From assembly GCF_023078275.1 (NCBI RefSeq), contig NC_062980.1, positions 1,186,001 to 1,250,000 of the forward strand: DNA of 64,000 nt, in the 5' to 3' direction. The notes below the pieces were generated by a model that searched no databases, was not told where the DNA came from, and saw nothing but the letters and a program-made list of their open reading frames with translations. Of the stretch, positions 37,401-49,400 are shown one piece after another (position 1 is the first letter of the stretch; each line of letters begins with the position of its first letter). Origin of the DNA: Leguminivora glycinivorella (Eukaryota; Arthropoda; Insecta; Lepidoptera; Tortricidae). The position numbers and the translations under genes were made by a program.

Positions 37401-40400
37401 TTACCTACTTCTCTCTGTAGATCATCCTATACCATCTATGATATCCATGTTACTTTCTTTCCGTCTGCTGGGTCTGGTATCTACTGCCTGAACAGTGGCT
37501 TTAACCGCTGCTGTTGCTGCATTTGATTAGACTATCATCATCAGTTATCAGACTATTGGCGTCATCATATATTCCATTATAAAAGTTATTATTATGTTCA
37601 GTTTCCCCGCTCGGGCATTCTGAGAAGCTCGGTGCGCATTGCCAACTCATAATCAAAAATAAAAACACCGCAGTCAGAAATAGTCCGTCCAAAAACAAAC
37701 GGAGATGTTTGGCCGTCAGCGAAGTATGTCATTACCCCAGCGCCGATGGGAAACGAATTGGCTTATCACTTGGCTGTCAGGCTAGTCTATTTTCTACTAG
37801 AACGACAATCACTGTTGCTGTCTTTGTCTTTTTCTACGTTTTTGAAGCCTAGGCGGGTGTTTCTGGTTTATAAGTTTAAGGGTCACATTTATTTTTAAGT
37901 TTTAAAATGTCATTCTAGTTCAATTGTGATTACTGGTTTGGGTACGTTTAGGGCTTATTATCACCAATTTACAAGCTTGTCAATTTTTAAAGTCGAGTAC
38001 TGGTCAAACTCTACTCGGGAACGACTAATAGTAAATATTTTGAGAATTTCCAAGGGCCACGATTTTTTTTGCATTGTTGGCAATAACAACAGAGTTTATC
38101 ACATCTCCGGGCGATTTGAGTTCTTATTTGAAAGACCACAACGCGTTTGAAAGATATAAACACAAATTGAAACCGATGTCGCCGTAGTCGCATAGCATAA
38201 TTGGCAGAGTGAGGAATATTTGGAAGTCTGTGTTTGGCAGAGCGGCGGTGTCACTCGCGCTATAAATAGACTTGAATGACCGCGCCATCGGCAATTACAT
38301 CATTCATTAACCCGCTCCAGGACGTAATTGTATAATACATACATTTAGCTTAACCAGTTTAATATACGATCTAAAAGTACGACCAGTTATGAAGGAGGAA
38401 GGGCTCAAATTAGGCTAGATACGCGCAGAGTTGGATGAGTTGGGTAATAGCGTAGGCCGCTGCGCTCAGTCATAGTAAACTAGTGCAGTGAACGAACGCT
38501 TACATGTAGTAACCTCCAAAAAGATATGTACTTTAGAACGCTATAATACTTCAATTATCTCATACCTTTAACTATGCGTGAAATTATTAACTGAACAAAC
38601 TTGAACGAATTTAGAAACAGTTGAATTTATAGTGCTCAGTTTTGTTGTGCGTATTAAGTGTGTCTTTTTTTGTATATAACTTATCGACTTTGTTCCTTGG
38701 GTAATTTCTCATTCGATATTCGTAAAATTCCGGTTGGAAGCTCCAAATAATAGTAGGTATGTACAAACAACAACACTTGGTATATCTGAATGAAGCATTG
38801 GTAGCCTTAATTTGTAGCAGTAAGAGTCACAAATGACAAACAATGGTCGACGTCAGTAGCTGTTATTTAATTATTTTTCTGGATACACTAAATTTCTTAT
38901 TGATTTACCAAATAATTAAGTGTCTTGTCCCATTGACAGAAACGCAGCATGACGATGCATGACGGTCACTGATAATTACTTGTAATTTTACTGTAATGTC
39001 TCGCTTAGGTACATCAACCTTTTAATCACAAACAATCAATTGTAAAACCCGTCTATAGTTCAATGGTACCTACTATGTATATATGTTTTCAAGTTCATAC
39101 GTACGGGGTCATCGGCAAAGAATTTAACATTTTTAGTTTATGAAAATACCTCCATATTTCGTTTCACAAATTAATCGTTCGAATATTAGTCCCGTAGAAC
39201 ATATAATATATATATATTCGAGTTTTATTTCATGTTTATTAGTCAGAGTGTACATTTCATTAGAAAGTGTTAAGGTTCGTCTTTAATATGTTTAGATGTG
39301 TTCCAAAACGTCCCTTGGTGTGCTTTCAGACACACGTCAGAATGATATTAACACAAGACATGAGGTACAATTTTATATCAAGCGAAACATGCATTGTTGT
39401 AATACGAGTCATACGTACAAAATACCAATAAATATCGAAAATGACCGCGTGTAGTTTGGCAAAGAGGCAAGAATGTATATTATTTTGATGACTAAGCGAA
39501 AATGACGCATTTGTCACTAATTTAAGCCAATCAACCGAATATTGTATCCGTTGTAAACATATTATATTATGACATGTTATGAATATTAAGTAGGTAGAAA
39601 TAAAACGGTTAGTAAATAACTGGCAAACACATTCCTAAGAAGGATATACCCACTAATCGTGATATTTACAACTGTTTTCATTAAAATACGTTTCACGTTC
39701 ATATTAGTCATCAATTAATCATTTCGTATTTATAGGTACGTATTTTATAAAATAACGTGTTGTTGAATTTGATTGTCATCATATTTCAGCATTAGGTGAC
39801 GTAATATTATGAGTAATGAGTTAATGACAATCAATACAACGGCACATTACAACAGACTTTCGCTTCTAATCTAATTTCTTTTTTTTTTTATAACTTCTTA
39901 TTTCTTGGACCTATTGAAGATGGACCAATCATTCATTTCATGTTTATTAATGTAGAAATTGATCCATCTTTAATGGTGTCCAACAATGTTACTTTAAGAT
40001 GTAAAACTGTGTAACTAGGGCTTGATAGCCTGTTTGGTTCCAGCTGTGGGAGCAACAGAAGCAAATGGAGGAGGCGGCGCTGCGCGAAGCGAGAGAAGCG
40101 AGGGAAGCAAGAGAAGCGAGAGAAGCACGGGAGAGGCACGAGAGAGACCGGGTGGAGCTGCTGCGGAAGCGAGACAAGCATGAGCACAGCGCTAACGCGT
40201 CGTCGCAAGTCAAACAGAAGCTGCAGGTGAGCAGATATACCACTAGCGGCACTAGCCACATACTCGTATACGTATAATAAAATGTTTTTTCTCAAACATG
40301 CAATGAAATATTGTCTTTACGTTCCTTAAAATGGGCTGGGAAGTATCGCTTTTTGGGCGTAACAACTCGAGAGGACTGTAAAGGGATTTCATATTATTTT

Positions 40401-43400
40401 TTAGGCCTAGGCCTGCAAAGTAACTTTTTTTTATATAAAATATTGTCCTTTAGAGCATTTTTTTTTATTTCATTGTATGTTTGAGAAAAGCACTATACAT
40501 GCCTCGGCGTGAAAACGGATTCCCGGCCTCGTATCCCTATCCGGCCCACTATATACCCACTTGTACGGAAATCCTCATTTTCCCGGCCTCTGATGTAATG
40601 TACTATAAATTATGGCACAAGACGCATTTGAACTTATATTAAGACTAGCTTTTTCCCGCGGCTTCGATCGCGTTAGAAAGAGACAAAAAGTAGCCTATGT
40701 CACTCTCTATCCCTTCAACTATCTCCACTTAACGTCACGTCAATTTGTCGCTCCGTTTTGCCGTGAAAGACGGACAAACAAACAGACACACACATTTCCC
40801 ATTTATAATATTAGTATACAGGGCTTTCATAAATTCTAGTCTGCGGGAAACGATTGTACTGATTTTAATGTAATGTTTTGTTTTCAGGAGTTCTTAAAGA
40901 AGAAGCAAGCCGCGGCGAATGCCAACGGCACTGTTCCTGGATCTCCTTACAGAAATTGGTAAGCTAAATTCTTCTCGGATCTTTAAAGCTACATATTTTT
41001 TTTTAATTTTTTTTTAATTTTTTTTTTTATATGTACTATCAGCTGCAAAATGTCATTAATACAATTAGACAAAGACGTGTCATCTATCTCGCGGCGACAT
41101 ATGGTGGATATAAATTGTAGTGTGACAGGCCACACTCACACTACATCTCCCCAATGCTGAATTGTGAATGAATTCATTGATAAATTCGCCATGCACTTTT
41201 GCACTTTACATATTTGTGTTTGTCATGCTACTTCAAGCAACATATACTACTGAATTGATGTACTGAAACTGACTGAAATTACATGAAACTTTCGTACGTT
41301 TCTGTGAAAATACGATGGTATAAGATTATCCACTACCTACATGCATTCTCGTCTCACGAATCACGACCTATAAGATTTCTTTATTGTCAAAGCTGTGTTG
41401 GTACATAGCTTAGGTTTCTCATAGCTGACATACGATTGTTATTTTGTGCACCAAAGCTCTCCATTCTGCACGGTTTTCTGCAGTCCTAATAATAGGCGCT
41501 TGTGCTAATCCCTGGTAGGCCTTCTTAACACTGTCCACCCAGCGGCTTGGTGGATGGCGACTCCCCCGTCCTCCATCCACCGTGCCAACCGTAATAAGTT
41601 TTACAAGGTTGTCCGGTACCCATCTGGGATTCGCTGGAGGGAAATAACATACAAGCGACATATATGTAAAACTAGCTTTTTCCCGCGGCTTCGCCAGCGT
41701 ATTAATCTAATCGTGTTTTCCCATACACACTTAGGACCCCCATTTCACCCCCTTAGGAGTTGAATTTTGAAAAATTCTTTCTTAGTGCTCCTCTACATCT
41801 TATAAGGAACCTATATGCCAAATTTGGAATATCTAGGAGCAGCGGTTTCGGCTGTGCGTTGATATGTCAGTCAGTCAGTCAGTTTTTAACCCCCGACGCA
41901 AAAACGACGGGGTGTTATAAGTTTGACGTGTCTGTCTGTGTGTATGTCTGTCTGTCTGTCTATCTGTCTGTTTGTGTCTGTCTGTCTGTATGTGTGTCTG
42001 TCTGTGGCATCGTAACTCTCGAACGGATGAACCGATTTTGATTTAGTTTTTTTTTTGTCTGAAAGCTGAGTTAGTCGGGAGTGTTATTTTTTTTTGGCTC
42101 CAAAACAAGTTACAGACATTAATAGAAAAATACATTACAATTTTACTAAAGTTCTGAGCTGGCCTATAACTCTAAATTTCTCGCCTATAACTCTTTGCCA
42201 TGTTTCATGAAAATCGGTCCACTATGTCGCAGTCGGGGGTTTTTTCAAAATTTTAATTTTGTGGTTAGGTTATATATATTTAGATATGGTAAAAGTTGTA
42301 AATATGTTGGTATTGGGATGCAGGGGTATAGTAAAGTCGTCATCGGGCGAGTCGATCACGTCGGCCGGGGCGGCGGCCACGCACCCGTACCGGCTGGCGG
42401 CGCCGCCGCTGCCGCTCGCGCTCAACGCCCCCCCGCAGCCCTCGCCCAGCGACTTCCCGCTCAGGAAGACTGGTATGTTGATCACTTCATGTGTGGGTTT
42501 CGTAGAAATTATTTCAGCAGGGTTAGCACATGATTGGCGATAGAGTATGTCGCCGCGAGCTAGACTACCCGTCGTTACGTCATTTATACAATTGGAAAAA
42601 GACGATCTATCTCGCTGCGACATACTCTCGCGGCAATCATGTGGCCCTGCTGAGATCGTCGCGTCTCGAAGTCCGTGCAAACGAAGCTATTTCAATGTTT
42701 CACAGTATCTTAAAGTCATTTGAAAATTATAATAATTTACGCTTAGGTGGATGAAGTAATCAATACATTCAATAATGATATTAATGATACTGAAACAAGT
42801 GCCAACTGTCTGACTGAGTTCCCTAGAAGTTAAGTTTTATTATGAGCATTGATAGTTCGTTCATCTAAGCCTGTATGTGCAAATTTTCTTTTAAGTAATA
42901 AAAATATTCTAAATTCGGATTATGGAGACGCGACTGAAAGTTTGAAAAGCATAGTTAATTTAGTTGTTAATATATTGTTGTGTAGATACTCGTATTTAAT
43001 AACAATAATGCATTCGATTTTGTGTGTGAAGTATTTACTAATATTTAAAAGAAATAGAATACGTGTACTTGTGTAAAATAAAATTCCAATATCTGGGCGA
43101 CCGAGCTTCGCTCGGTTCTGTTTCGTATCCTTGACCTGTGTCGCCATCTAGTTCGAAAATAAATAGTACCTACATCGATCAATCGAAAGAACTCTGTCTT
43201 AACAACACAACTACTCCACACGAGATGGCGCGCGTTTCGTCACAAAAGCTCAGAGTGTATTTTTCTATTCGTGTTAGCCTTGACCTGTGTCGCCATCTAG
43301 TCTTTGAAGTAAATAATACTTACATCGACCGAAAGACTTCTGTCTCAACAATACAACTACTCCACACGAGATGGCGCGCGAAGAAAAACGCGTGAAAACT

Positions 43401-46400
43401 CGAAAATTCGCGTTTTCCGGGACCTAAGGATATGTTAGATCGATTTTTCACCCACGAAAACCCCACATAACAAATTTCAGCGAAATCGTTAGAGCGGTTT
43501 CCGAGATCGTCGGTATAAATAAATAAATAGATAAATAAATAAATAAATAAATAAATAAATATACAAGAATTGCTCGTTTAATAGTATAAGATTCATTTTT
43601 GCTGAAGATCCTGCACTGTCTAAGTAAATAATTCAAAATACAGAATATAAAAAATGTTATGAATTATAAATAATATTCTGTTAATTTTTTAGCTCTTAAA
43701 TTGACAATTCAGCCATCGTAAATTTTTTTTCGGTTTATTGTATACTTTATTTATGGGCTAAGACATCTTGCGATCAGAGAGTAAAGATTTGTAACAATAT
43801 ATTTCACTTTTACCTATGAAAAAATCTAGCCTCCGGAAACTGCAGAAAAATGTATTTTCTATCAAAGTATGATTATACAACCCTTTACTCTCTGCCATTA
43901 ACGTGTGTTTAATTAACAACTGTGTGAGCATTGCATTGAGCATGGTGTGCACTAACAGCGTCCGAGCCCAACATGCTGAAAGTGCGTCTGAAGGCGCGCG
44001 TCATCGAGCGGCGGGCCTCGCCCCTCGCGCGGCGCCCGCTCAAGACTCGCCACAAGCACCGCAGTGAGTACACACCTTTACCCGCCTAACGTCTCATGAG
44101 TAGGGCCTAGACGTGAGCCACAATGTCAAGCCCAACATGAAAGTGCGTCTGAAGGCGCGCGTCATCGAGCCACAAGCACCGCAGTGAGTATACACTACCA
44201 TCCTCTCACTATCACTGGTTATAATCAGGAGACGTCATAATGTCGGGCTCAATTACAAAGTACGGCGCACGGCACAAGCGGCGGACCTGGCCTCTCGCGC
44301 GGCAGACGCTCAAAACTCGCTCGAAGTACCGCAATGAGTACTGCCCTACAACTCATTTAATTTCAGCATTAAAAATGTATTCAATCTTTTTATCATTCTC
44401 GAAGCTGAGAACTGTACGTAAGTTGTTTATGCAATTAATTGCAGCTAGAAATAGATAAGATAATCCGTAATGTGTTCATAATTAACAGCACTATACATAG
44501 ATTTGTTTGACACGAAACTAATATGTGTTGCACTTATGTGTCATTTGAAAAATAACATTGTAAATATATAATCTATTACCAAAACCTCAAGTCATACTTA
44601 TTAGCCAATTTTTAGATAAAAAAAAAATAGTAATAAATATTGGGGACACCTTACACACATCAACTTAGCTCCAAACTAAGCAAAGCTTGTACTATGGGTG
44701 CTAAGCGACGATATACATACTTAAATAGATAAATACATATTTATATACATAGAAAACAGCCATGACTCAGGAACAAATATCTGTGCTCATCACACAAATA
44801 AGTGCCCTTACCGGGATTCGAACCCAGGACCGCGGCTTAGCAGGCAGGGTCACTACCGAAAGAAAACAAAAAATGAGGAGACGTTTTTTGAATTACATTT
44901 AGGCGGCGTGGCGGAGACGTCCGTTGCGCGCCGCGAGACACGCGACGCCTAAGTGGGAACGCTGCCTAAGGCATAGTTCAGATGACCGCGCGGCGCGGTT
45001 TTCTCTCCGCGCGATTATCAATCAATCAATCAAAATATTCTTTATTCAAATAGGTTTACAATAAGCACTTTTAAATGGTCAACAATGTATAATTTTCATC
45101 TTATACTAAATATCAGAGCAATTTATTGGTGCAATAAACAATATTGTTTTAAAACTACATTGAATTAATAAAATTATATTAATCTAAATTGTATAAAAAA
45201 TACTTACGTAATACGTTAAAGGTTGTAATGTGATCAATGGTATTGTGTACATGACCGCGCGTAGCCGAGAGTGATCGCGTGCACCGCGCGCAAAATCTTC
45301 GTTCATCGAAACTTAGCCTAAGTGTATTAATTGTGTACAGATTGCGATGGCAGCTCGCCCCGCGGGTCCCCCACGGGCGCGTGCACGGCGGCGCCCATCC
45401 GCGAGGAGGAGGAGCCCAACACGCGGCCGGAGCTGCTGTTCTCCTCGCCCTCCATGCCCAACATCTCGCTCGGCAGACCTGCGCCCGCGCCTGTTCCGCA
45501 GGTGAACTTCAAATATTTAGTCAATATACGGTTTTACCCACGTTATTATATCTCGACTGTTGCGACATGTTTCGGTCATTTAGGAGACTCTTCTTCAGGC
45601 AAATAAGTAGGAGTTCTCGCGGCTTCACTCCGTGCACTGCCCGTGCCGCTCGCCGCTCGGCCCCTGCGCGCGCGCTGACAGGGCGGGGTCGGGGGGCGTA
45701 CTGCATAGAGCAGGCCGCAGTCGGGAGTTGTGTAGTTCCGGTAGCGCGGCTGTATCACACGATCAACGCGATCTTTAGGAGTAGTTTAGAAAAGGAACTA
45801 AGCAATTGTCTAGTCTGGCATAGATTATGCATGTTATATAATTATGGTAATGTTTAACAAATAAAAGCAAATAAAAATATTCTTATTCTTATGGACATTA
45901 TAGATAGACTTCAACCCAAAATTGTAATGTTGGAGTGTAATCCCGAAATGAGGTGCGATGGGACTGCACCCTGTATTAGCCTTTACATTGGTTCTGAATG
46001 TGATATCTCACTGTACGGAATGACAGCTTCAATCTACGAAGAGAAATCTACGATAGTTCTGCTATTAACAAAGTGTCAATTGGCGCAGTCGGTAGGATGG
46101 GATAAAAATCATACTCTTTTAGCAACCATTTTCTAAAATCTTTAAAAAATAGTTTTTTTTTACTGTTTCCTGAGCTGGATTCTAACTAACGCTCCTTTTA
46201 TCTAGGTGATGGTGTCTGTGTCCCTGCCGCCCGTGTGCGAGGCGGAGCCGTACGTGGCGCCGCCTGCGGCGTGGTAGCCGGCGTGGCGCACACGCGGCCG
46301 CCCGCGCGCCCGCTCGGCCGCACGCACTCCGCGCCGCTGCCGCTCGGAGACCCCGCGTTACAGGCCACGCACACCTACCTGCGCGACCAGATACGCAAGA

Positions 46401-49400
46401 CGGTTAGTATACAAACAAATGACGGATGGTGACATAGGGTCGGTTGCACCAAACCGTCTGTCACCGTTAAAGCGTTCGTTAAATTTTATTGTGATGTGTC
46501 TGCCAAATGTGGTTGATGCAACTGGCCCATAATCTCAGAGCGTGCGCCGTGGAGGCTGAGCTGGCGCGGTTATAGTCCGGGGTGTACGGGGGCGGGGTGG
46601 GCTGCCTCGAGCAGATGGCTAGTGCTCGAGCATCCCATCTTGGCAGGGTCGCCATGAAATGTGCCATGCAGCCCAAGTGTCGCTGCACCACACACTTCTA
46701 CGTGTAGTAAGTAGCACACACACATACACTCGCGTCCGTTGGCCGCTACTGGCCACGCACACCTACCTGCGCGATCAAGACGCTTAGTGTTGTGCATCTA
46801 CAAATTCTATGGGTGTGTCTCGTGTAGAGAGTCGTCGGTGTCGGTATACCGTGGGTGCCATAGGGTTGCGGGCGACCCATCTACCTGTGCAACTAAATAT
46901 GGAAGACGGTCAGTGCTCAATGTATCCACGAGTGTCTTACGAGTAGAACCGGTGTGGCAATCTTATAGTGACTAGGTGATCTAGTGGTAAGGAACTTACA
47001 CAAGGCACTGGTCTTACCAAAAGCGACTAAGCAAAGAGAAGGCTATCGGCGATAGAAACAAACAAAAACATAGCTTCCGTGTAAATAAAAGCTAAAGACC
47101 CGAATGTGCTTCTCAGTCCGACAACCAATAGGTTAGTGAGGCATTTTATATGTTCCAGGTTCTGACGCGCGCCCACGACGCGGCCGCGGCCGCCCTGCGA
47201 GAAGAAGAAGGCGAGGTCATCGACCTGACGGCGCGGCGCGCGGCGGTGGCGGCCGCGCCGCTAGCCAGGGCGCTCAGCTCGCCGCTCGTCGGCGCGAGGC
47301 GCGCCCGCCACGGGCCTCGCGTACGACGCGCTCATGCTCAAGCACGGGTGAGTAGCTCACTAGCGTGACGTCACACGCGGCGGTGGCGGCCGCGCCGCTA
47401 GCCAGGGCGCTCAGCTCGCCGCTCGTCGGGGCGAGGGCGCCCGCCACGGGCCTCGCGTACGACGCGCTCATGCTCAAGCACGGGTGAGTAGCTCACTAGC
47501 GTGACGTCACACGCGGCGGTGGCGGCCGCGCCGCTAGCCAGGGCGCTCAGCTCGCCGCTCGTCGGGGCGAGGGCGCCCGCCACGGGCCTCGCGTACGACG
47601 CGCTCATGCTCAAGCACGGGTGAGTAGCTCACTAGCGTGACGTCACACGCGGCGGTGGCGGCCGCGCCGCTAGCCAGGGCGCTCAGCTCGCCGCTCGTCG
47701 GGGCGCCCGCGCGCCCGCCACGGGCCTCGCGTACGACGCGCTCATGCTCAAGCACGGGTGAGTAGCTCACTAGCGTGACGTCACACGCGGCGGTGGCGGC
47801 CGCGCCGCTAGCCAGGGCGCTCAGCTCGCCGCTCGTCGGGCGAGGGCGCCCGCCACGGGCCTCGCGTACGACGCGCTCATGCTCAAGCACGGGTGAGTAG
47901 CTCACTAGCGTGACGTCACACGCGGCGGTGGCGGCCGCGCCGCTAGCCAGGGCGCTCAGCTCGCCGCTCGTCGGCGCCCGCGCGCCCGCCACGGGCCTCG
48001 CGTACGACGCGCTCATGCTCAAGCACGGGTGAGTAGCTCACTAGCGTGACGTCACACGCGGCGGTGGCGGCCGCGCCGCTAGCCAGGGCGCTCAGCTCGC
48101 CGCTCGTCGGGGCGAGGGCGCCCGCCACGGGCCTCGCGTACGACGCGCTCATGCTCAAGCACGGGTGAGTAGCTCACTAGCGTGACGTCACACGCGGCGG
48201 TGGCGGCCGCGCCGCTAGCCAGGGCGCTCAGCTCGCCGCTCGTCGGCGCCCGCGCGCCCGCCACGGGCCTCGCGTACGACGCGCTCATGCTCAAGCACGG
48301 GTGAGTAGCTCACTAGCGTGACGTCACACGCGGCGGTGGCGGCCGCGCCGCTAGCCAGGGCGCTCAGCTCGCCGCTCGTCGGGGCGAGGGCGCCCGCCAC
48401 GGGCCTCGCGTACGACGCGCTCATGCTCAAGCACGGGTGAGTAGCTCACTAGCGTGACGTCACACGCGGCGGTGGCGGCCGCGCCGCTAGCCAGGGCGCT
48501 CAGCTCGCCGCTCGTCGGCGCCCGCGCGCCCGCCACGGGCCTCGCGTACGACGCGCTCATGCTCAAGCACGGGTGAGTAGCTCACTAGCGTGACGTCACA
48601 CGCGGCGGTGGCGGCCGCGCCGCTAGCCAGGGCGCTCAGCTCGCCGCTCGTCGGGGCGAGGGCGCCCGCCACGGGCCTCGCGTACGACGCGCTCATGCTC
48701 AAGCACGGGTGAGTAGCTCACTAGCGTGACGTCACACGCGGCGGTGGCGGCCGCGCCGCTAGCCAGGGCGCTCAGCTCGCCGCTCGTCGGCGCCCGCGCG
48801 CCCGCCACGGGCCTCGCGTACGACGCGCTCATGCTCAAGCACGGGTGAGTAGCTCACTAGCGTGACGTCACACGCGGCGGTGGCGGCCGCGCCGCTAGCC
48901 AGGGCGCTCAGCTCGCCGCTCGTCGGGGCGAGGGCGCCCGCCACGGGCCTCGCGTACGACGCGCTCATGCTCAAGCACGGGTGAGTAGCTCACTAGCGTG
49001 ACGTCACACGCGGCGGTGGCGGCCGCGCCGCTAGCCAGGGCGCTCAGCTCGCCGCTCGTCGGGGCGAGGGCGCCCGCCACGGGCCTCGCGTACGACGCGC
49101 TCATGCTCAAGCACGGGTGAGTAGCTCACTAGCGTGACGTCACACGCGGCGGTGGCGGCCGCGCCGCTAGCCAGGGCGCTCAGCTCGCCGCTCGTCGGGG
49201 CGAGGGCGCCCGCCACGGGCCTCGCGTACGACGCGCTCATGCTCAAGCACGGGTGAGTAGCTCACTAGCGTGACGTCACACGCGGCGGTGGCGGCCGCGC
49301 CGCTAGCCAGGGCGCTCAGCTCGCCGCTCGTCGGGGCGAGGGCGCCCGCCACGGGCCTCGCGTACGACGCGCTCATGCTCAAGCACGGGTGAGTAGCTCA

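Larger units (their letters stand above)
35947..40043 (+). other. HDAC4 intron 2-3 (4.1 kb)
   Basis: Two strong fold-back elements sit near the start (36015-36159 and 36334-36468). The rest is AT-rich and has no recognised exon, tandem repeat or RNA gene. Confidence 0.6.
40959..42323 (+). other. HDAC4 intron 4-5 (1.4 kb), repeat-filled
   Basis: Nearly the whole intron is repeats: a half copy of family E, a family C copy, an antisense retrotransposon ORF end, an RTE-like tail and family B copy 5. Confidence 0.7.

Noticed and set aside
8748..38269. Perfect MEF2-type CTA(A/T)4TAG sites at 8748, 35143 and 38260
   Set aside because: MEF2 is the known HDAC4 partner, but about this many matches are expected by chance in 64 kb of AT-rich DNA.
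45279..45857. 192-codon + frame around exon 7
   Set aside because: It is off-frame relative to the conserved PSMPNISLG reading frame and runs through the donor into intron repeats.
46270..46290. An alternative acceptor in exon 8 that would avoid the stop
   Set aside because: The AG in gtggtag (46276-46277) would give the wrong phase for RPLGRTHSAP, and no pyrimidine tract precedes it; a one-base discrepancy explains the data better.
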